DNA of 64,000 bases from Ostrinia nubilalis (taxonomy: Eukaryota; Arthropoda; Insecta; Lepidoptera; Crambidae): positions 8,514,001-8,578,000 of the forward strand of contig NC_087109.1 of NCBI RefSeq assembly GCF_963855985.1, written 5' to 3'. The position numbers were made by a program, and so were the translations under genes. This document shows positions 52,882 through 64,000 of the stretch, in pieces (positions within the stretch are counted from its first letter, which is position 1; every line of letters begins with the position of its first letter). The notes below the pieces were generated by a model. The model worked only from the letters and a program-made list of their open reading frames with translations, did not search any database and was not told where the DNA came from.

Positions 52882-55800
52882 TATATCATTGTGAGCCTAC
52901 ATTAAGTGCGTAGGTAGTATTTATATTTCACACAAATAATATAGTCATTTGAATAATCATCTGAAAATAGTCACATTTTAGTTGCAAAAATAACAACATA
53001 CTAATTTTGAGTTTACCTAATCGGTGCGTTATGCCTAATTATGCCTATAATAATTTATTTATACCGTTTCGGTTTTCCTATTGGCTTTTAAGTACTATGT
53101 ATTAGTTAGAAATATATTAATGGTCATTTAGAATGCTAGTTTAAAAAAGTTTTTTACAACGCGGGCAAAATCGCAGCGAATAGCTACGGCAGTAGATAAA
53201 AATAACTTTGCTGCACCTTTTTTCGTTGGTAATACATATTTTCGCGAATATTCTTAACATGCGTCAAACCTGTTTGTTTTTTATTTTTGTCTCTTTGAAT
53301 CACTTTACTATCAATGTATTGTGATATGATTTGGTCGCGGACTTGCAGTTATGCCAGGTGTTAACGTTAAGATAAATCGACTACCAAGCAGTCATAATTA
53401 TCTAGAAAAATTAAAATAAACGAAAAATTATCCAACATGATAATTAATGTCAAATTTATCATAATTACATTGAAGTTACTTTCGTAAGTGTACCTACTTA
53501 CTTGGATGTCAATTTTAATGTGGGATTATGCTTTCAAGATCCTATTCGTATCGTATAGGTACGTGATGTTTGCCTGCATAAGATTGTGCGACAATTATTT
53601 AATTAGCTAAATATTAATTCCTCTACGTCATAGCCTGTCTCCAAACGGAATTGTCTTGACTTATCCATTTGCCTATCTAATTAAATTAAAAATTTGGCTA
53701 GTGCCTGTCAAGTTAAGTAGAACGAGGAAGTCTGTAAAGTTTTCAAGGCCATCCGACCTGTTACACCAGTCAGACAAAGCTTGAACATGTACAATACATA
53801 ATATTTTCCACTGTAACAATGGATACTTCACACCGTATTTAAGTATTGGGTGCCATTTATACTTACATAGCCATGGCATGTTATTCGTTATTACTCTTGA
53901 TTGTTTTTGGGGCACGCGGGACACACCTACTCATTTATTTATCGCAGTTCATACCGGTCGATATGCTTTTTACTATTTCTTTCTACAAAGAAACCGAAAG
54001 GGTTTCTGTAAATTTCTAGAACTTACCTGCTAAAACTTGTACAATAACAAACCTAAGTAAATAATGAATTCTAAAGTAAGTATTTAGTAGGTAGTAGCAA
54101 TGTAGAGGCACAAAATACTATTCTATTTTGTGGTAGAGGGTTGGTTTACACTGTAAACTTTACAGAATTGATCAAGTTTCAGTATTGCGTTTTAACAGGA
54201 AATTGACCTAGTTGATGTTGGTATAAAATATTTGCCATTTTTCAGCGCTTTCCAATACCTAGTACCTACTTAAACAAAGATACATTATCATTTAATTTTA
54301 TTCAGTGTCATTGGTAGTTAACATGCTGGCTTATTGAATGCGTCTTCAATTACTTATAGAGCATTTGTTCATTATTATAGTTTTGTAATTATGTTATCAC
54401 GCATTCTTGTCACCAATAATAATCAAAATTTGATCACTAAGATAATTACAGTTAGATTTAAGTCATTCATATAATATGTCTGGAACATAATACTTATCTT
54501 GATACCTTTGTAAAAAAATCTGTGATTTATTTATGTAAGTAAATTATTTTATCATAGCATTTAATATCGGTGCTCCATTGCTCCGTTTTGATTTGTATGT
54601 TCTTTGTTTGTGATTATCTGGAATTGTTCATTTTAATGACTCAATTATTATTGCTTCAATATTATAATTTTATGTATTTTGACGTGTTTTTATTACTTAA
54701 ATAATGAAAAGTGTTCTGTAAATGTAGAGACCACGGCACATCAAGCTACCCACTAGTGTATATTAACTATAGTTGTAATAGAAGCGATTACATAGCTATT
54801 GTATTACCTACTTTAAATATTATTAATGATAGTTTGGAACTCTACTATAAATATGGTTTTTCCTTTATCGTTTACTACTTAAACAATATGAACGTTAGTT
54901 TCACGACATTTTAACGTCGAATTATTTTTCAGTATTCCTAACTTGAAAAATTTTCCGCAGAAACAGCGTTAATGCCTCAATGCCTTTAAATTCAGCAGCG
55001 TCGCTTGCATTACTTCATGTTCTGTTCTGATTATTCGATACAAGTTACAAATTTCGCCATCAGCAGGTATCTTGCCTGAAAACAAGGACGTGCCATTCGT
55101 TTTCGATTAGATAAAGTTTCATATTTATTATAGGTAGGTATCTATTTTGTACAACAACGGCACGTCACACTACATACTCGTACCTACATATTTGTTGCAA
55201 AATGGCAGTTATTGCAACTACATAGGATGCCTCTGTGTAAGCTTGATGTGCCGTCGACTGTACTCTAGGAAGAAGTGATCCCCAGATAGAATCTATCACG
55301 AATTCTAACATTGTTTCAGAGGCAACAAGCGTGTCGAAGGCTACGCCTCATTATTGTTTATTACATAATATTTACCTACCTACTCGTTTTATATTGTAAA
55401 GTGCAACAAAAGACAATTCATATGGTTGTGTAATAAGTAGGTACTGTTGTTTTTACGAATTCTTTAAATTTTTCAAACGCACACATTTTTTAACAAATGT
55501 TGTAAGTCACTTGCTAAGTTATTTTGTGTACACATGCGACTGACGACGAAAGACCTTGCTAACGAAACAATCGCTCTTTTATTTAATAGTCGACAAGTAT
55601 GCTTCCATTGAACCATTGACGTTCGTAAGTTGTAACTACCTATTTAGTACTAAATTAATCCATAATAAAATTGTTTTTAATATTTTACCTACTAAGTTTG
55701 ATTGTTACTTTTTTGTACATAAGTATAAGGGGGAGATTTACGTTTTCATACGTTATATTATGTACAATGCTGTTGTAACTAATTGTCAAACAAAAACTTC

Positions 55801-56100
55801 GTAAACAGTAATAAAATGTGTGCTGTCGCGATGTCGTCTGTATAAATATTAAAAAAAATGATTTTAAATATGTTACGAACGACAGCGGACCCACCGATTG
55901 TGATATTACCCAGGAAATTGTAACTCATACTGAAGTCGTATTGTACAATCCCATTAATAGGTAGCTATCGAAGTGTGTACATACCTTTATACTGTATATT
56001 ATGGCAAATAAAGATATGGAGGTCACGCATTCTGCTTTTATTTTCCCAAAACTAGTACTTAACCCGTACCTACTTATATTAGTTTAAAATGTTAGGTATA
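52882..56100. other. Intergenic, AT-rich, nothing recognised
   Basis: More than 3 kb without a supported gene or repeat boundary. Short ORFs here are AT-rich and show no domain. TACCTACCTAC words are scattered. Confidence 0.45.
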
Positions 56101-56364
56101 CAGGGTGTTAGGTAAATGGGTATATGAGCCGACACTAACCCATGTTAACATGGCCATATAAATGGTATGGTGAAGTCAGAAATTTGATATCTTCATTTTA
56201 ATTATTTTAATTTTCATACAAATCGGATTTCATAAAATTTATTTTGTATGAAAATTAAAAAAAAACCAAAATGATGATATCAAATTTCTGTCTTCACCAT
56301 ACCATTTATATGCCCATGTTAACATAGGCTAGTGTCGGCTCATATACATTTACCTAACACCCTG
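56101..56364. mobile_element. MITE family E (copy 2)
   Basis: CAGGGTGTTAGGTAAATGGG to ATTTACCTAACACCCTG with TA on both sides; internal GGTATGGTGAAGTCAGAAAT inverted as in copy 1. Confidence 0.88.
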
Positions 56365-57471
56365 TATAAATGAAAATGACGTCATTGATACCGCATCGAC
56401 GGGAAAGCCGGCCTGCACTTAGTTGGCGAGTGTTAATTTATTTTTATTTTTCCTCGTTTATATTTATAATATTACCTATTTATGCACAATATTGATTGTA
56501 TTAACCCATTTAGGTTATTAATAAAAATATTATTTTAAAATGGTGCAAACCAACGGTCACAAGCACGTAACAAGTGCAACATCACGCGCTCGATGTACCT
56601 AATGGTGTTATTTTAAGAAGCGATTCGCAACGATGTCCAAGGAATCTAAATAATTAAAAAACAAGGAAACCAAAAAGACCGGATTTAATAATCTTTGTGA
56701 CAATGCTTGCCCACTTTGTTCAGCAGTGGTCTACATAGTTTGTGTTAATGATAATGAGTAGGTAAGTAGATTTAATATGCTTACGCCTGCCTGCAACAAT
56801 CGCCAGCCATGATGCGACAAAAAATATGGCCCTCAACATAATTCACGTCTTTTTTAGGGTTCTGTACTGAAATGGAAAATGAACACATCATAAATAAATA
56901 AGATATGAAAATGAGAAAAGTAAGAATACGGAACCCTCAGTCGGCGAGTCCGAATCGTACTTGACCGGTTTTTTCGTATAAATATGATTGGATAATAACT
57001 TAATTACTTTACACATGAACGCGTTCAAAACGCGAAATACATCATTTTAATGCAATTTCAACGTTATTTATTTATTATTACCTACTATGCTTTGTTTTGT
57101 AGATAGGCTGCTTAATCTATTCAGGTAGTGTTATAAGAGCCCTTTCAGGTTCCATGAGTTGCTTTGCGAAATTCCTGTCGGCTGTCATGTCGTAGCAATA
57201 ACCAAAGGACCCAAGAAATCTTAGGCCCTCCCTCCCTCACGAAACTTTGCTATAATCAAGCCAAAATAATATAAAATCGATCAAAATTCAAAACACAAAC
57301 CAAAAAATGTTCCAGATGCAATTTTGACAGCCTTATCTCTAGGAAGGCGATCTCTTCCTAATGTCTTTTATATGAGTTGCCATGATTTAAGTCTTAAAAT
57401 ATAAAGTACAATCTATTCTATTTACATCCCAATGTATAATATTTTTAGCTAGTAACGCGAGGCTTGTTATA
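56365..57471. other. Intergenic with one dispersed repeat
   Basis: A short relative of the AAACCGGCCAAGTGCG family lies at 56852-56974 (AGGGTTCTGTACTGAAA ... GAGTCCGAATCGTACTTGAC). Otherwise nothing recognised. Confidence 0.45.
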
Positions 57472-57671
57472 CAGGGTGTTTGTAATTTGATATCATCATT
57501 TTAATTTTTTAAATGTTCGTACAAAATAAAATTTATAAAATCAGATTTGTATGAAAATTAAAATAATTAAAATGATGATATCTATTTTCTGACTTCACCA
57601 TACCATTTATATGCATAATAATGTTAACATGGGCTAGTGTCGGCTCATATATCCATTTACCTAACACCCTG
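57472..57671. mobile_element. MITE family E (copy 3), left side shortened
   Basis: CAGGGTGTTTGTAATTTGAT at left, skipping the segment present in other copies; right end complete (CATTTACCTAACACCCTG). Confidence 0.82.
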
Positions 57672-57687
57672 TATACTCAGGGTCCTA

Positions 57688-57805
57688 ATGCCCGTTTTCA
57701 CCATCAAACCCTAATTTTTAAGTGATCCCTATGAAAACAAAATTCCTGTTATGTCTTACCATAGGTTCCACTTAAAAATTAGGGATTGATGGTGAAAACG
57801 GGCAT
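57688..57805. mobile_element. Palindromic MITE, 118 bp
   Basis: ATGCCCGTTTTCACCATCAA and TTGATGGTGAAAACGGGCAT are perfect terminal inverted repeats; CCTAATTTTTAAGTG is mirrored inside. Confidence 0.88.
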
Positions 57806-58635
57806 AAGCCCCTTTAGCTTAGGGTAGGGCCCAATCCACGGCACCCTAGCTCACAAGCACGCCACTGCCTCTATAATTCACGAAATGTATGTAGAGCGTC
57901 GTGGTACAAAGGGATCTAGGTCGACCAACACTGTCCATGAACCGCATTTAGGTCATGGACATGGAATCATTTTCAGACTATCGACTAGGCTGTACGGTTT
58001 TTATGCCCTAGCTGTTGTACCGCAGACGTTGGCAAACTTACAAAAAGAAAGATTAACTTTGGTTTATTTCTCTACAATGGTGGTCTGTAGTTTACATTAC
58101 GTCATACTTTGTCATGTTGAGTTATCTGGAAGACGTAGCTTCTTCGCAATAAGACTGACTAAATTATGCCGTTTCTATGATTACAGAATATCAGGTCCCA
58201 TGAAGGATGTACCAGCGGGTGTCTAGTGTTAGAGAATATCAAAACCTATTGATTGAACCCCTATGTATGTTCAGCGAAATTGAATAAGTAGGTAAGTAAT
58301 TTTCCAGTTATTTAACTTAAACTTAGAACGCATTTTATCCTGATTGCGAATGTTAATGTGAATCATCCTTCATGAGACACCCTGTATAATGTTAGTAACT
58401 ATTTTGAAAGATTTTGTGTGGTGCAGTAGGTGTTGAGCGTCTTCACGTGGCTAAAGTTTGCTGGCGCAGTCAAAATGAGTAGGTAAATTAAATACTCGTA
58501 CATACTCGTAACATGCATGAATTTACTCATTTGGCCTTGAGTAACTAGTGTACATACCTACCTAAGATAAGACTTATGGATTTAGTAAATGTCAAAGGAG
58601 TATGACCGTGACTAAACTTCAGTATGTAATTTTTT
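57806..58635. other. Intergenic; a 113-codon ORF is not supported
   Basis: An open frame at 57885-58226 has no recognisable domain and ends near GACACCCTGTATAATG (58377-58392), a repeat end. No splice context. Probably chance. Confidence 0.4.
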
Positions 58636-58816
58636 ATGGCAAACGGGGACTTTTCCCACCTCACGTTCCCACCGCTGCAAGGCATGTGTAGCCAGAATCT
58701 ACAGTTTGACCTCCAATAAAAACCCAACCAGTGAAGGTCAAGTTTGTCCCGGGGGAAAGTTAAACTGTCATTGGACCCGCAACGAAATTAATCAGAAGAA
58801 CATAGGAGGAGGTTCG
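58636..58816 (+). repeat. Half copy of palindromic repeat K
   Basis: GGCAAACGGGGACTTTTCCC, AAACCCAACCAGTGAAGG and CATTGGACCCGCAACGAAAT match one arm of 35013-35420. Confidence 0.75.
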
Positions 58817-58955
58817 AAGTTATGGTTCGACTTCCCTCCATTGCAAAGCGGATAGCAAGTGACAAACAAAGGTTTAGCAACCTTTATGAAAGGAGGCATT
58901 TGACAGCTATTATTTACCTAGCTATTTGACACAACACGACACCTGATGCTAAGAG

Positions 58956-59136
58956 TAGGCGCACACCGTTGATTTTTAGTTGGCCGATAGTTGTGCCCGA
59001 TTTTAAATTGTATGAAGAATCGGCCAAATCGAATCGGCGTAGTGTGCGCACTCCCATTAAATACATGCCCATTGCCCATACTGATCAACTGCCCGACTAA
59101 ACTATCGGCCGACGAAAAATCAACGGTGTGCGCCTA
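58956..59136. mobile_element. MITE family D (copy 4)
   Basis: TAGGCGCACACCGTTGATTT left; AAATCAACGGTGTGCGCCTA right, with AGAG/CTCT extending the inverted repeat. Confidence 0.88.
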
Positions 59137-59280
59137 CTCTAAGTGAGATGCAGCCTAGGATGGTACATGTACATACTTCCTTGTAAGTGCCATTCACTCT
59201 CACCTTGAAGATAATCTTCATTCTACTACACTAATCAACTGTCCTCTAGGACTCTAGGTTGTCCGGTAGAGATCGCTATA

Positions 59281-59537
59281 CAGGGTGTTAGGTATATGAG
59301 CCGATACTAGCCCATGTTAACATGGTCATATAAATGGTATGGTGAAGTCTGAAAATTGATATCTAAATTTTAATTATTTTAATTTTCATACAAATCGGAT
59401 ATTATAAAATTTATTTTGTATGAAAAATAAAATAAAAAAATATGATGATATCAAATTTCTGACTTCACCATACCATTTATATGACTATGTTAACATGGGC
59501 TACTGCCGGCTCATATACCCATTTACCTAACACCCTG
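59281..59537. mobile_element. MITE family E (copy 4)
   Basis: CAGGGTGTTAGGTATATGAG to TTTACCTAACACCCTG between CTATA and TATAG flanks. Confidence 0.88.
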
Positions 59538-60072
59538 TATAGCGATAAGGCCGCCTAAATTGTGCCGTATTTCTTTTCTTGTCTTGTTTGATCTATGTAT
59601 AAAATATTGTGTCGAGTTCTATTCTATCTACAAATCGTCTATGTCTGTCTACTGCACCTGTGACTGCACCCGTTGACTCATCGGTCGATGGAATAGAGAT
59701 TAATCCAAAAGTTTTGAGTAGTTAATCTCTCTTAAGTCACAAAAGTAGTAAATAATACGTAATACTTAATACCATTCGATAAAGATATGTAATCAGCTCA
59801 CGTCTTCGTAATTAATGTATGAATCATGTTTTTTTACAAAAAAAAAAGTCTAAGTGCAAGAGTTCTGAAAAACTTGAAACCGCTATCCAATCGTTTTTTA
59901 ACGAGTTCTACACCCAATATTATTATCTTGTTAGATAAGATTATTAAATTTAGTTACCTTGAAAAAGATATTTTCATGGTAACTAGTCTGTCTGGCAATG
60001 GTTCTGTAATCGTAGCTTAGCCTACCTAATAAGAAAGAAGTTAGTACCTACTTACTTTGGTAGGTTTACTTC
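59538..60072. other. Intergenic, AT-rich, nothing recognised
   Basis: No supported feature. Confidence 0.4.
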
Positions 60073-60507
60073 GTCGTCGTTTCAGCCAAATGACGCCCAC
60101 GGCTGGACAAAGGCCCAAGGTTTTCTACAATGAACGGTCCTGCGCTGCCTGCATCCAGGTTCTTCCCGCGACCTTTACTAGTTCGTCGGTCCACCTAGTA
60201 GGAGGCCTGCCCACGCTACGTCTTCCAGCCTAAGTAGGTTAACTTACTTTGACAATTTTATTGGCTTAATTCGCCAGATGGTCCTGTTATGCTACAAGGA
60301 TTAATAATGAATTTTCTATTATTAATTTTAATATTGCGGCTCGACCACGAGCCGGAAGACGTAGTGTGAGCAGGCCTCCCACTAGGTGGACCGACGATCT
60401 GGTGAAGGTCGCGGGAGGTGCCTGGATGCGAGCGGCGCAGGACTGTCTTTGTGGAAATCCCTGGGGGAGGCCTTTGTCTAGCAGTGGATGTCATTCGGTT
60501 AAAACGA
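60073..60507. mobile_element. Head-to-head pair of RTE-type LINE 3' ends
   Basis: Minus-strand piece 60073-60236 (TTTCAGCCAAATGACGCCCA, CGTCGGTCCACCTAGTAGG) and plus-strand piece about 60349-60507 (CCACTAGGTGGACCGACGAT, CTAGCAGTGGATGTCATTCG) are inverted relative to each other with about 110 bp between. A different subfamily from those at 36369 and 51905. Confidence 0.75.
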
Positions 60508-61559
60508 ACGAATTTTTTACTAATTTAATTTCATAGAGAAGCTCGCTTACACCTGAGTGACCTTACTTTTCATAAGGGGAGATGTGGGCCAAGAGAGAGA
60601 GAGGATTTATTATTAAACTCTGACTGGACTGACATTTGTTTTATTGGGGATCCTGACTCACTCAATCATCAGAAAATCTCAGAACATACTAAGAGTCTCA
60701 AATTTGGAAGGGGAGTTCCTTTTAAAACCTAGGTGCTCAATAAGACGGGATTTTTCAAAATTCAACCCATAATTGGTAAAACAGGATCCACGCGTACGAA
60801 GTCGCGGGCGGCTGCTAGTATAAATAGGTAAGAAATAACTCCGTTATTGATAACAGGATAATATTTGCTAAAACGATACCCAAAAGCAAAAGCCATGTTG
60901 TAAGTGTTTCAGAATTTCCTGGTGGTTTAAAAATAGTAACATGATTCAGATTTTAAGGAAAAACTTGATCCTCGTTTGATGACTTTTTAGATAGCTTGTA
61001 GGAGGCTCAAGGTAAGTAAAGATATGCACCAAATTTTTTATAAAATTTAATTTTGGATTTAGGTTTTTTTAATAAATTATACGTAGTTAGTACTTATTAT
61101 TATTTAGAGTCCCGTACATGTTTTCGAAAACCATTTTACCAACTGACAGATCCCATGGATTTTTTTCACTTTTATAATTGAGTCGCTTAACTTCAAACTC
61201 GGATAAATCCAATTCTAAGATTTTTTGAGATTTTGGTGTCAAATCAAAGAGAAAAAAAATATGTTTTAAACATTTATATCAGTCGTGTATAAATCAGCGT
61301 GGTTCTTGAGAAATAAGCCGTTAAAGTCGTAATATTTTATCTAAGACAGATAGATCCATGAGACATTTTTTTTCAAACGTAGCTAAGTCCATGAGAGCCA
61401 ATCAGGTAATTGCGTTTCTTCAACATGGCCGCCAGTTGACGAAAACTCAGCGACCAGTGGCACCATGCGCTCCCGCTTTTTATCGTTTCTTTGCGATATT
61501 CAGACAGTTCCCATGGATAATTATATTAAAATTGTGTCACCAACTAAAGCTATTCAGTT
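60508..61559. other. Intergenic with a Helitron 3' end
   Basis: GGATCCACGCGTACGAAGTC, GCGGGCGGCTGCTAG at 60783-60818 is an isolated Helitron 3' terminus. The rest is AT-rich and unassigned up to the LINE at 61560. Confidence 0.5.
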
Positions 61560-63375
61560 GATAGGGGCGTCTTGCTGACACAAATAAAAGAGCAGGCTCC
61601 GTTGATTTATCCTTTCCTTTGGCAGTGCTATAGCACCCCAAGCAAACTATTATATAAGGATAATATCATTGAGTCTGCTGTTGGGTGTCAGCAAGGTGAC
61701 CCTCTTGGTCCAGCTATTTTCGGCCTATCAATTCATCCTTTCATAACCTTACTAAATTCCAAATTAAATGTGTGGTATTTAGACGACGGGACCCTTGGAG
61801 GAGACCCTAATACAGTTTTGGCCGATTTAAATATGTTAACACAAAACTTTGAAAAAGCCGGTTTAGATTTAAATTTTTCAAAATGTGAATTGTTTGTACC
61901 CGACTCCTGCCCTAATTCAGAAGGGTCATTTCGAATTTTAATTCCATAGCTCCCAATATTAAAATTATTAAAAGAGATTCCCTTCGCCTCCTTGGGTCTC
62001 CTATATTGGAGGAAGCGTTTGCTTCTTTCACAGACGAAAAATTACAGAGCTTTGAAAATGTTTCAGACCGTTTACTTAAAATTAACACACACATGGCGTG
62101 CACAATTATTCGATTTTGTCTTTTTGTTCCTAAATTCACATATTGCATTCGTTCTTCACAGTTTTGGAAATACCCTAGCTTAACTGCCAAATTAGATAAC
62201 TCTATAAAACAAATTATTTCCTCCGTTTTAAATATTCCTTTAGATGATCGATCATGGACCCAAGCCTCTCTACCTATTAGGTTTGGAGGTTTGGGTATTC
62301 GCAAAATTTCCAGTGTTGCTCTACCGGCTTTTTTGTCTTCGGCTCATAGCACCAGTGGATTGGTTTCAAAAATACTGAGTAAGTGTTCTGACTCAACTAC
62401 CATCCACCTAGCCGAAGGCATTAGCGCTTGGAGGCAGTTAAGCTCTGAAAATTTGCCGTTGTCTCTCATCTCACAAAGGCAGTGGGACGAGCCGCTCTGC
62501 AGACTTGTACGGAATAACTTATTAAACACGTCTTCCAGTTCTGCAGATCGAGCTCGTCTTCTGGCTGTAGCCGAGTGGGAATCAGGTCTTTGGCTTCACT
62601 CCCTACCTTCTCCTCATATTGGCACACTTTTGGATAATACCACTTTTAATTTAGCAGTCTCGCTCCGTTTGGGGGCACCATGCATTGTCCCCCATCGCTG
62701 TCCCTGCGGTGACATGGTTGACTTCCTTGGTCATCACGGACTGTCATGCAGCAGAAGTGCCGGGAGATTTTCCCGTCACGCCAGCCTCAATGACATCATA
62801 CGCAGGTCTCTTTCTAGCGCATCCGTACCGGCCATTCTTGAACCAAATGGCCTGGTTCGAAGTGATGGTAAGAGACCTGATGGTATGACTTTGGTTCCAT
62901 GGAAGGTGGGACGGCCACTAGTGTGGGATGCAACCTGCGTAGACACACTGGCACCGTCTCATCTTCCGCAAACCTCGTCTGGGGCTGGTACTGCCGCTGC
63001 ATCAGCGGAATCCCTCAAGCGACGCAAATATGTAGGTCTTAGTAGTACCTACATGTTTGAGCCATTTGGGGTCGAGACGCTAGGTCCGTGGGGACCAAGT
63101 GCTCATCGCCTGTACAGGGAATTAGCCAAGCGGCTGATTGACTGTACAGGTGATAGAAGAGCTGGCGCATTTCTTGGCCAACGAATCAGTTTGGCCATTC
63201 AGCGCGGAAATGCAGCCAGCATTCTGGGCACCATGTCGCGTTGTTTGGACAGCGATTTGGGACATATTTTTTATTTGTAAATATTTGTAAATATTTAGTC
63301 TATGTAGGTTAATTATTTGTATTATTCTTAATCTCTTAATTCTATACGTTCAATAAAATTACTTTAAAAATCCTA
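61560..63375 (+). mobile_element. 5'-truncated non-LTR retroelement with C-terminal nuclease domain
   Basis: Sequence begins abruptly within the reverse transcriptase (GGGGCGTCTTGCTGACACAA) and runs through the C-terminal ORF to a short 3' UTR with AATAAAATTAC at about 63351. Only the C-terminal part of the ORF is present, typical of incomplete target-primed insertion. No flanking duplication could be defined. Confidence 0.8.
61572..63280 (+). pseudogene. Reverse transcriptase plus zinc knuckle and PD-(D/E)XK-like nuclease, one frameshift
   Basis: First segment 61572-61949: RT core with GCQQGDPLGPAIFGLSIHP and the catalytic NVWYLDDGTLGG. The frame slips by one base at about 61930-61934; the second segment continues SIAPNIKIIKRDSLRLLGSP to the stop at 63280. 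Toward the end come LRLGAPCIVPHRCPCGDMVD with a C-x-C ... H-x4-C knuckle (CPCG, GHHGLSC), and then GKRPDGMTLVPW, GRPLVWDATCVDT and YVGLSSTYMFEPFGVETLG. R-PD ... D-x-T followed by a conserved K/Y helix resembles the restriction-like endonuclease of early-branching LINEs (R2-type layout), which cuts the target. The exact clade is not something I can name from sequence alone. Confidence 0.8.
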
Positions 63376-64000
63376 ATATTGAGTACATTTCTTTCTCCGA
63401 TCAAAGGACAATGACCAAAAGTGGTCCAAATGTCCACCACTAATGAGACCTATATTGGCTTATAGTCCATTAAATAGAGATTAACTTTCAGTATGGGACG
63501 AAAAAAAAATAAGCTGTCAGTAAAAAGTTATGACTGTTTGAAAAATTGTAGTAGTTTACGCGCTAATCGCAGGAACTACTGGTCCGATTTGAAAAATTCT
63601 TTTTTTTATGGATAGCCCATTTATCAAGGATGGTTTTAGGATAAATAACATCACACTACAACGAATATAATTGAGCGGAGCAGTAAAGACAAATGTTGTA
63701 AAATAGAATAGAATAGAATAGAAAGTATTTATTTGTCTCAAAACAGGTTCTCAAAAAAAAATGGGAAATATTATTCAAACTATTTTCACGCGTACAAAGT
63801 CGTAGGCACAGCTAGTATAATATTTAATAAAATTCATCTATAACGGCCATTCTCAGATGAGCTAGTTTTTGCGTGTCCGGGCTGTTAAATCGTTAAAAAT
63901 GACAAATTAGAGACATGCAAGTATTTTTATATGTTACTTAACAACCCTATCCAGTTGTGCATTAAATCATAGGCCTCTATTTTAAGTATTTGTGACTTAA
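63376..64000. other. Intergenic; Helitron 3' tail
   Basis: AATAG pentamers at about 63703-63721, then TTTTCACGCGTACAAAGTCG and GGCACAGCTAG (about 63782-63816), a diverged Helitron 3' end. No gene. Confidence 0.45.

Noticed and set aside
57885..58226. A 113-codon ORF
   Set aside because: No recognisable domain and next to repeat ends; coding is not supported.

Overview
This is nuclear DNA from an insect, almost certainly a moth or butterfly. The single-copy genes have short exons with canonical GT/AG borders. The AT-rich space between them is packed with repeats typical of Lepidoptera: Lep1-like Helitrons ending in CTAG, tRNA-derived SINEs, RTE-type LINE tails with (ATG)n ends, and many palindromic MITEs. 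I see no bacterial, organellar or viral gene.

Three host genes are supported. (1) 319-8521, plus strand: NF-YC, the histone-fold subunit of the CCAAT-binding factor NF-Y, in eight coding exons whose phases all agree (278 aa). (2) 10148-40155, minus strand: a 14-exon gene that I reconstruct as one continuous 1,897-residue reading frame. It has an N-terminal armadillo-like region, a SYCP2-type second domain, about 1,290 charged disordered residues on a single 3.9-kb exon, and a C-terminal coiled coil. This is the architecture of SYCP2, the lateral-element protein of the synaptonemal complex, and it is the most interesting gene here. (3) 44331-45530, plus strand: ceramide glucosyltransferase (GlcT/UGCG), uninterrupted and strikingly GC-rich. 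NF-YC and the SYCP2-like gene converge; the SYCP2-like gene and GlcT diverge across about 4 kb filled by nested hAT elements.

The SYCP2-like gene is swollen by transposons in its introns. These include a PIF/Harbinger element (TTA target duplication), a 5.5-kb pogo/Tigger element with a nearly intact transposase and an internal eight-copy 148-bp satellite, a Helitron nested exactly between A and T inside another repeat, two hAT MITEs with perfect 8-bp target duplications, a 2.3-kb fold-back element interrupted by an RTE fragment, and degraded duplicate copies of two of the gene's own exons.

From about 47.9 kb to the end there is no convincing host gene. That stretch holds Helitrons, MITEs, a 1.84-kb fold-back palindrome, and at 61.5-63.4 kb a 5'-truncated non-LTR retroelement. 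Its ORF joins a reverse transcriptase to a C-terminal zinc-knuckle and PD-(D/E)XK-like nuclease.

All homology calls come from reading the sequence and recalling families; no database search was run.
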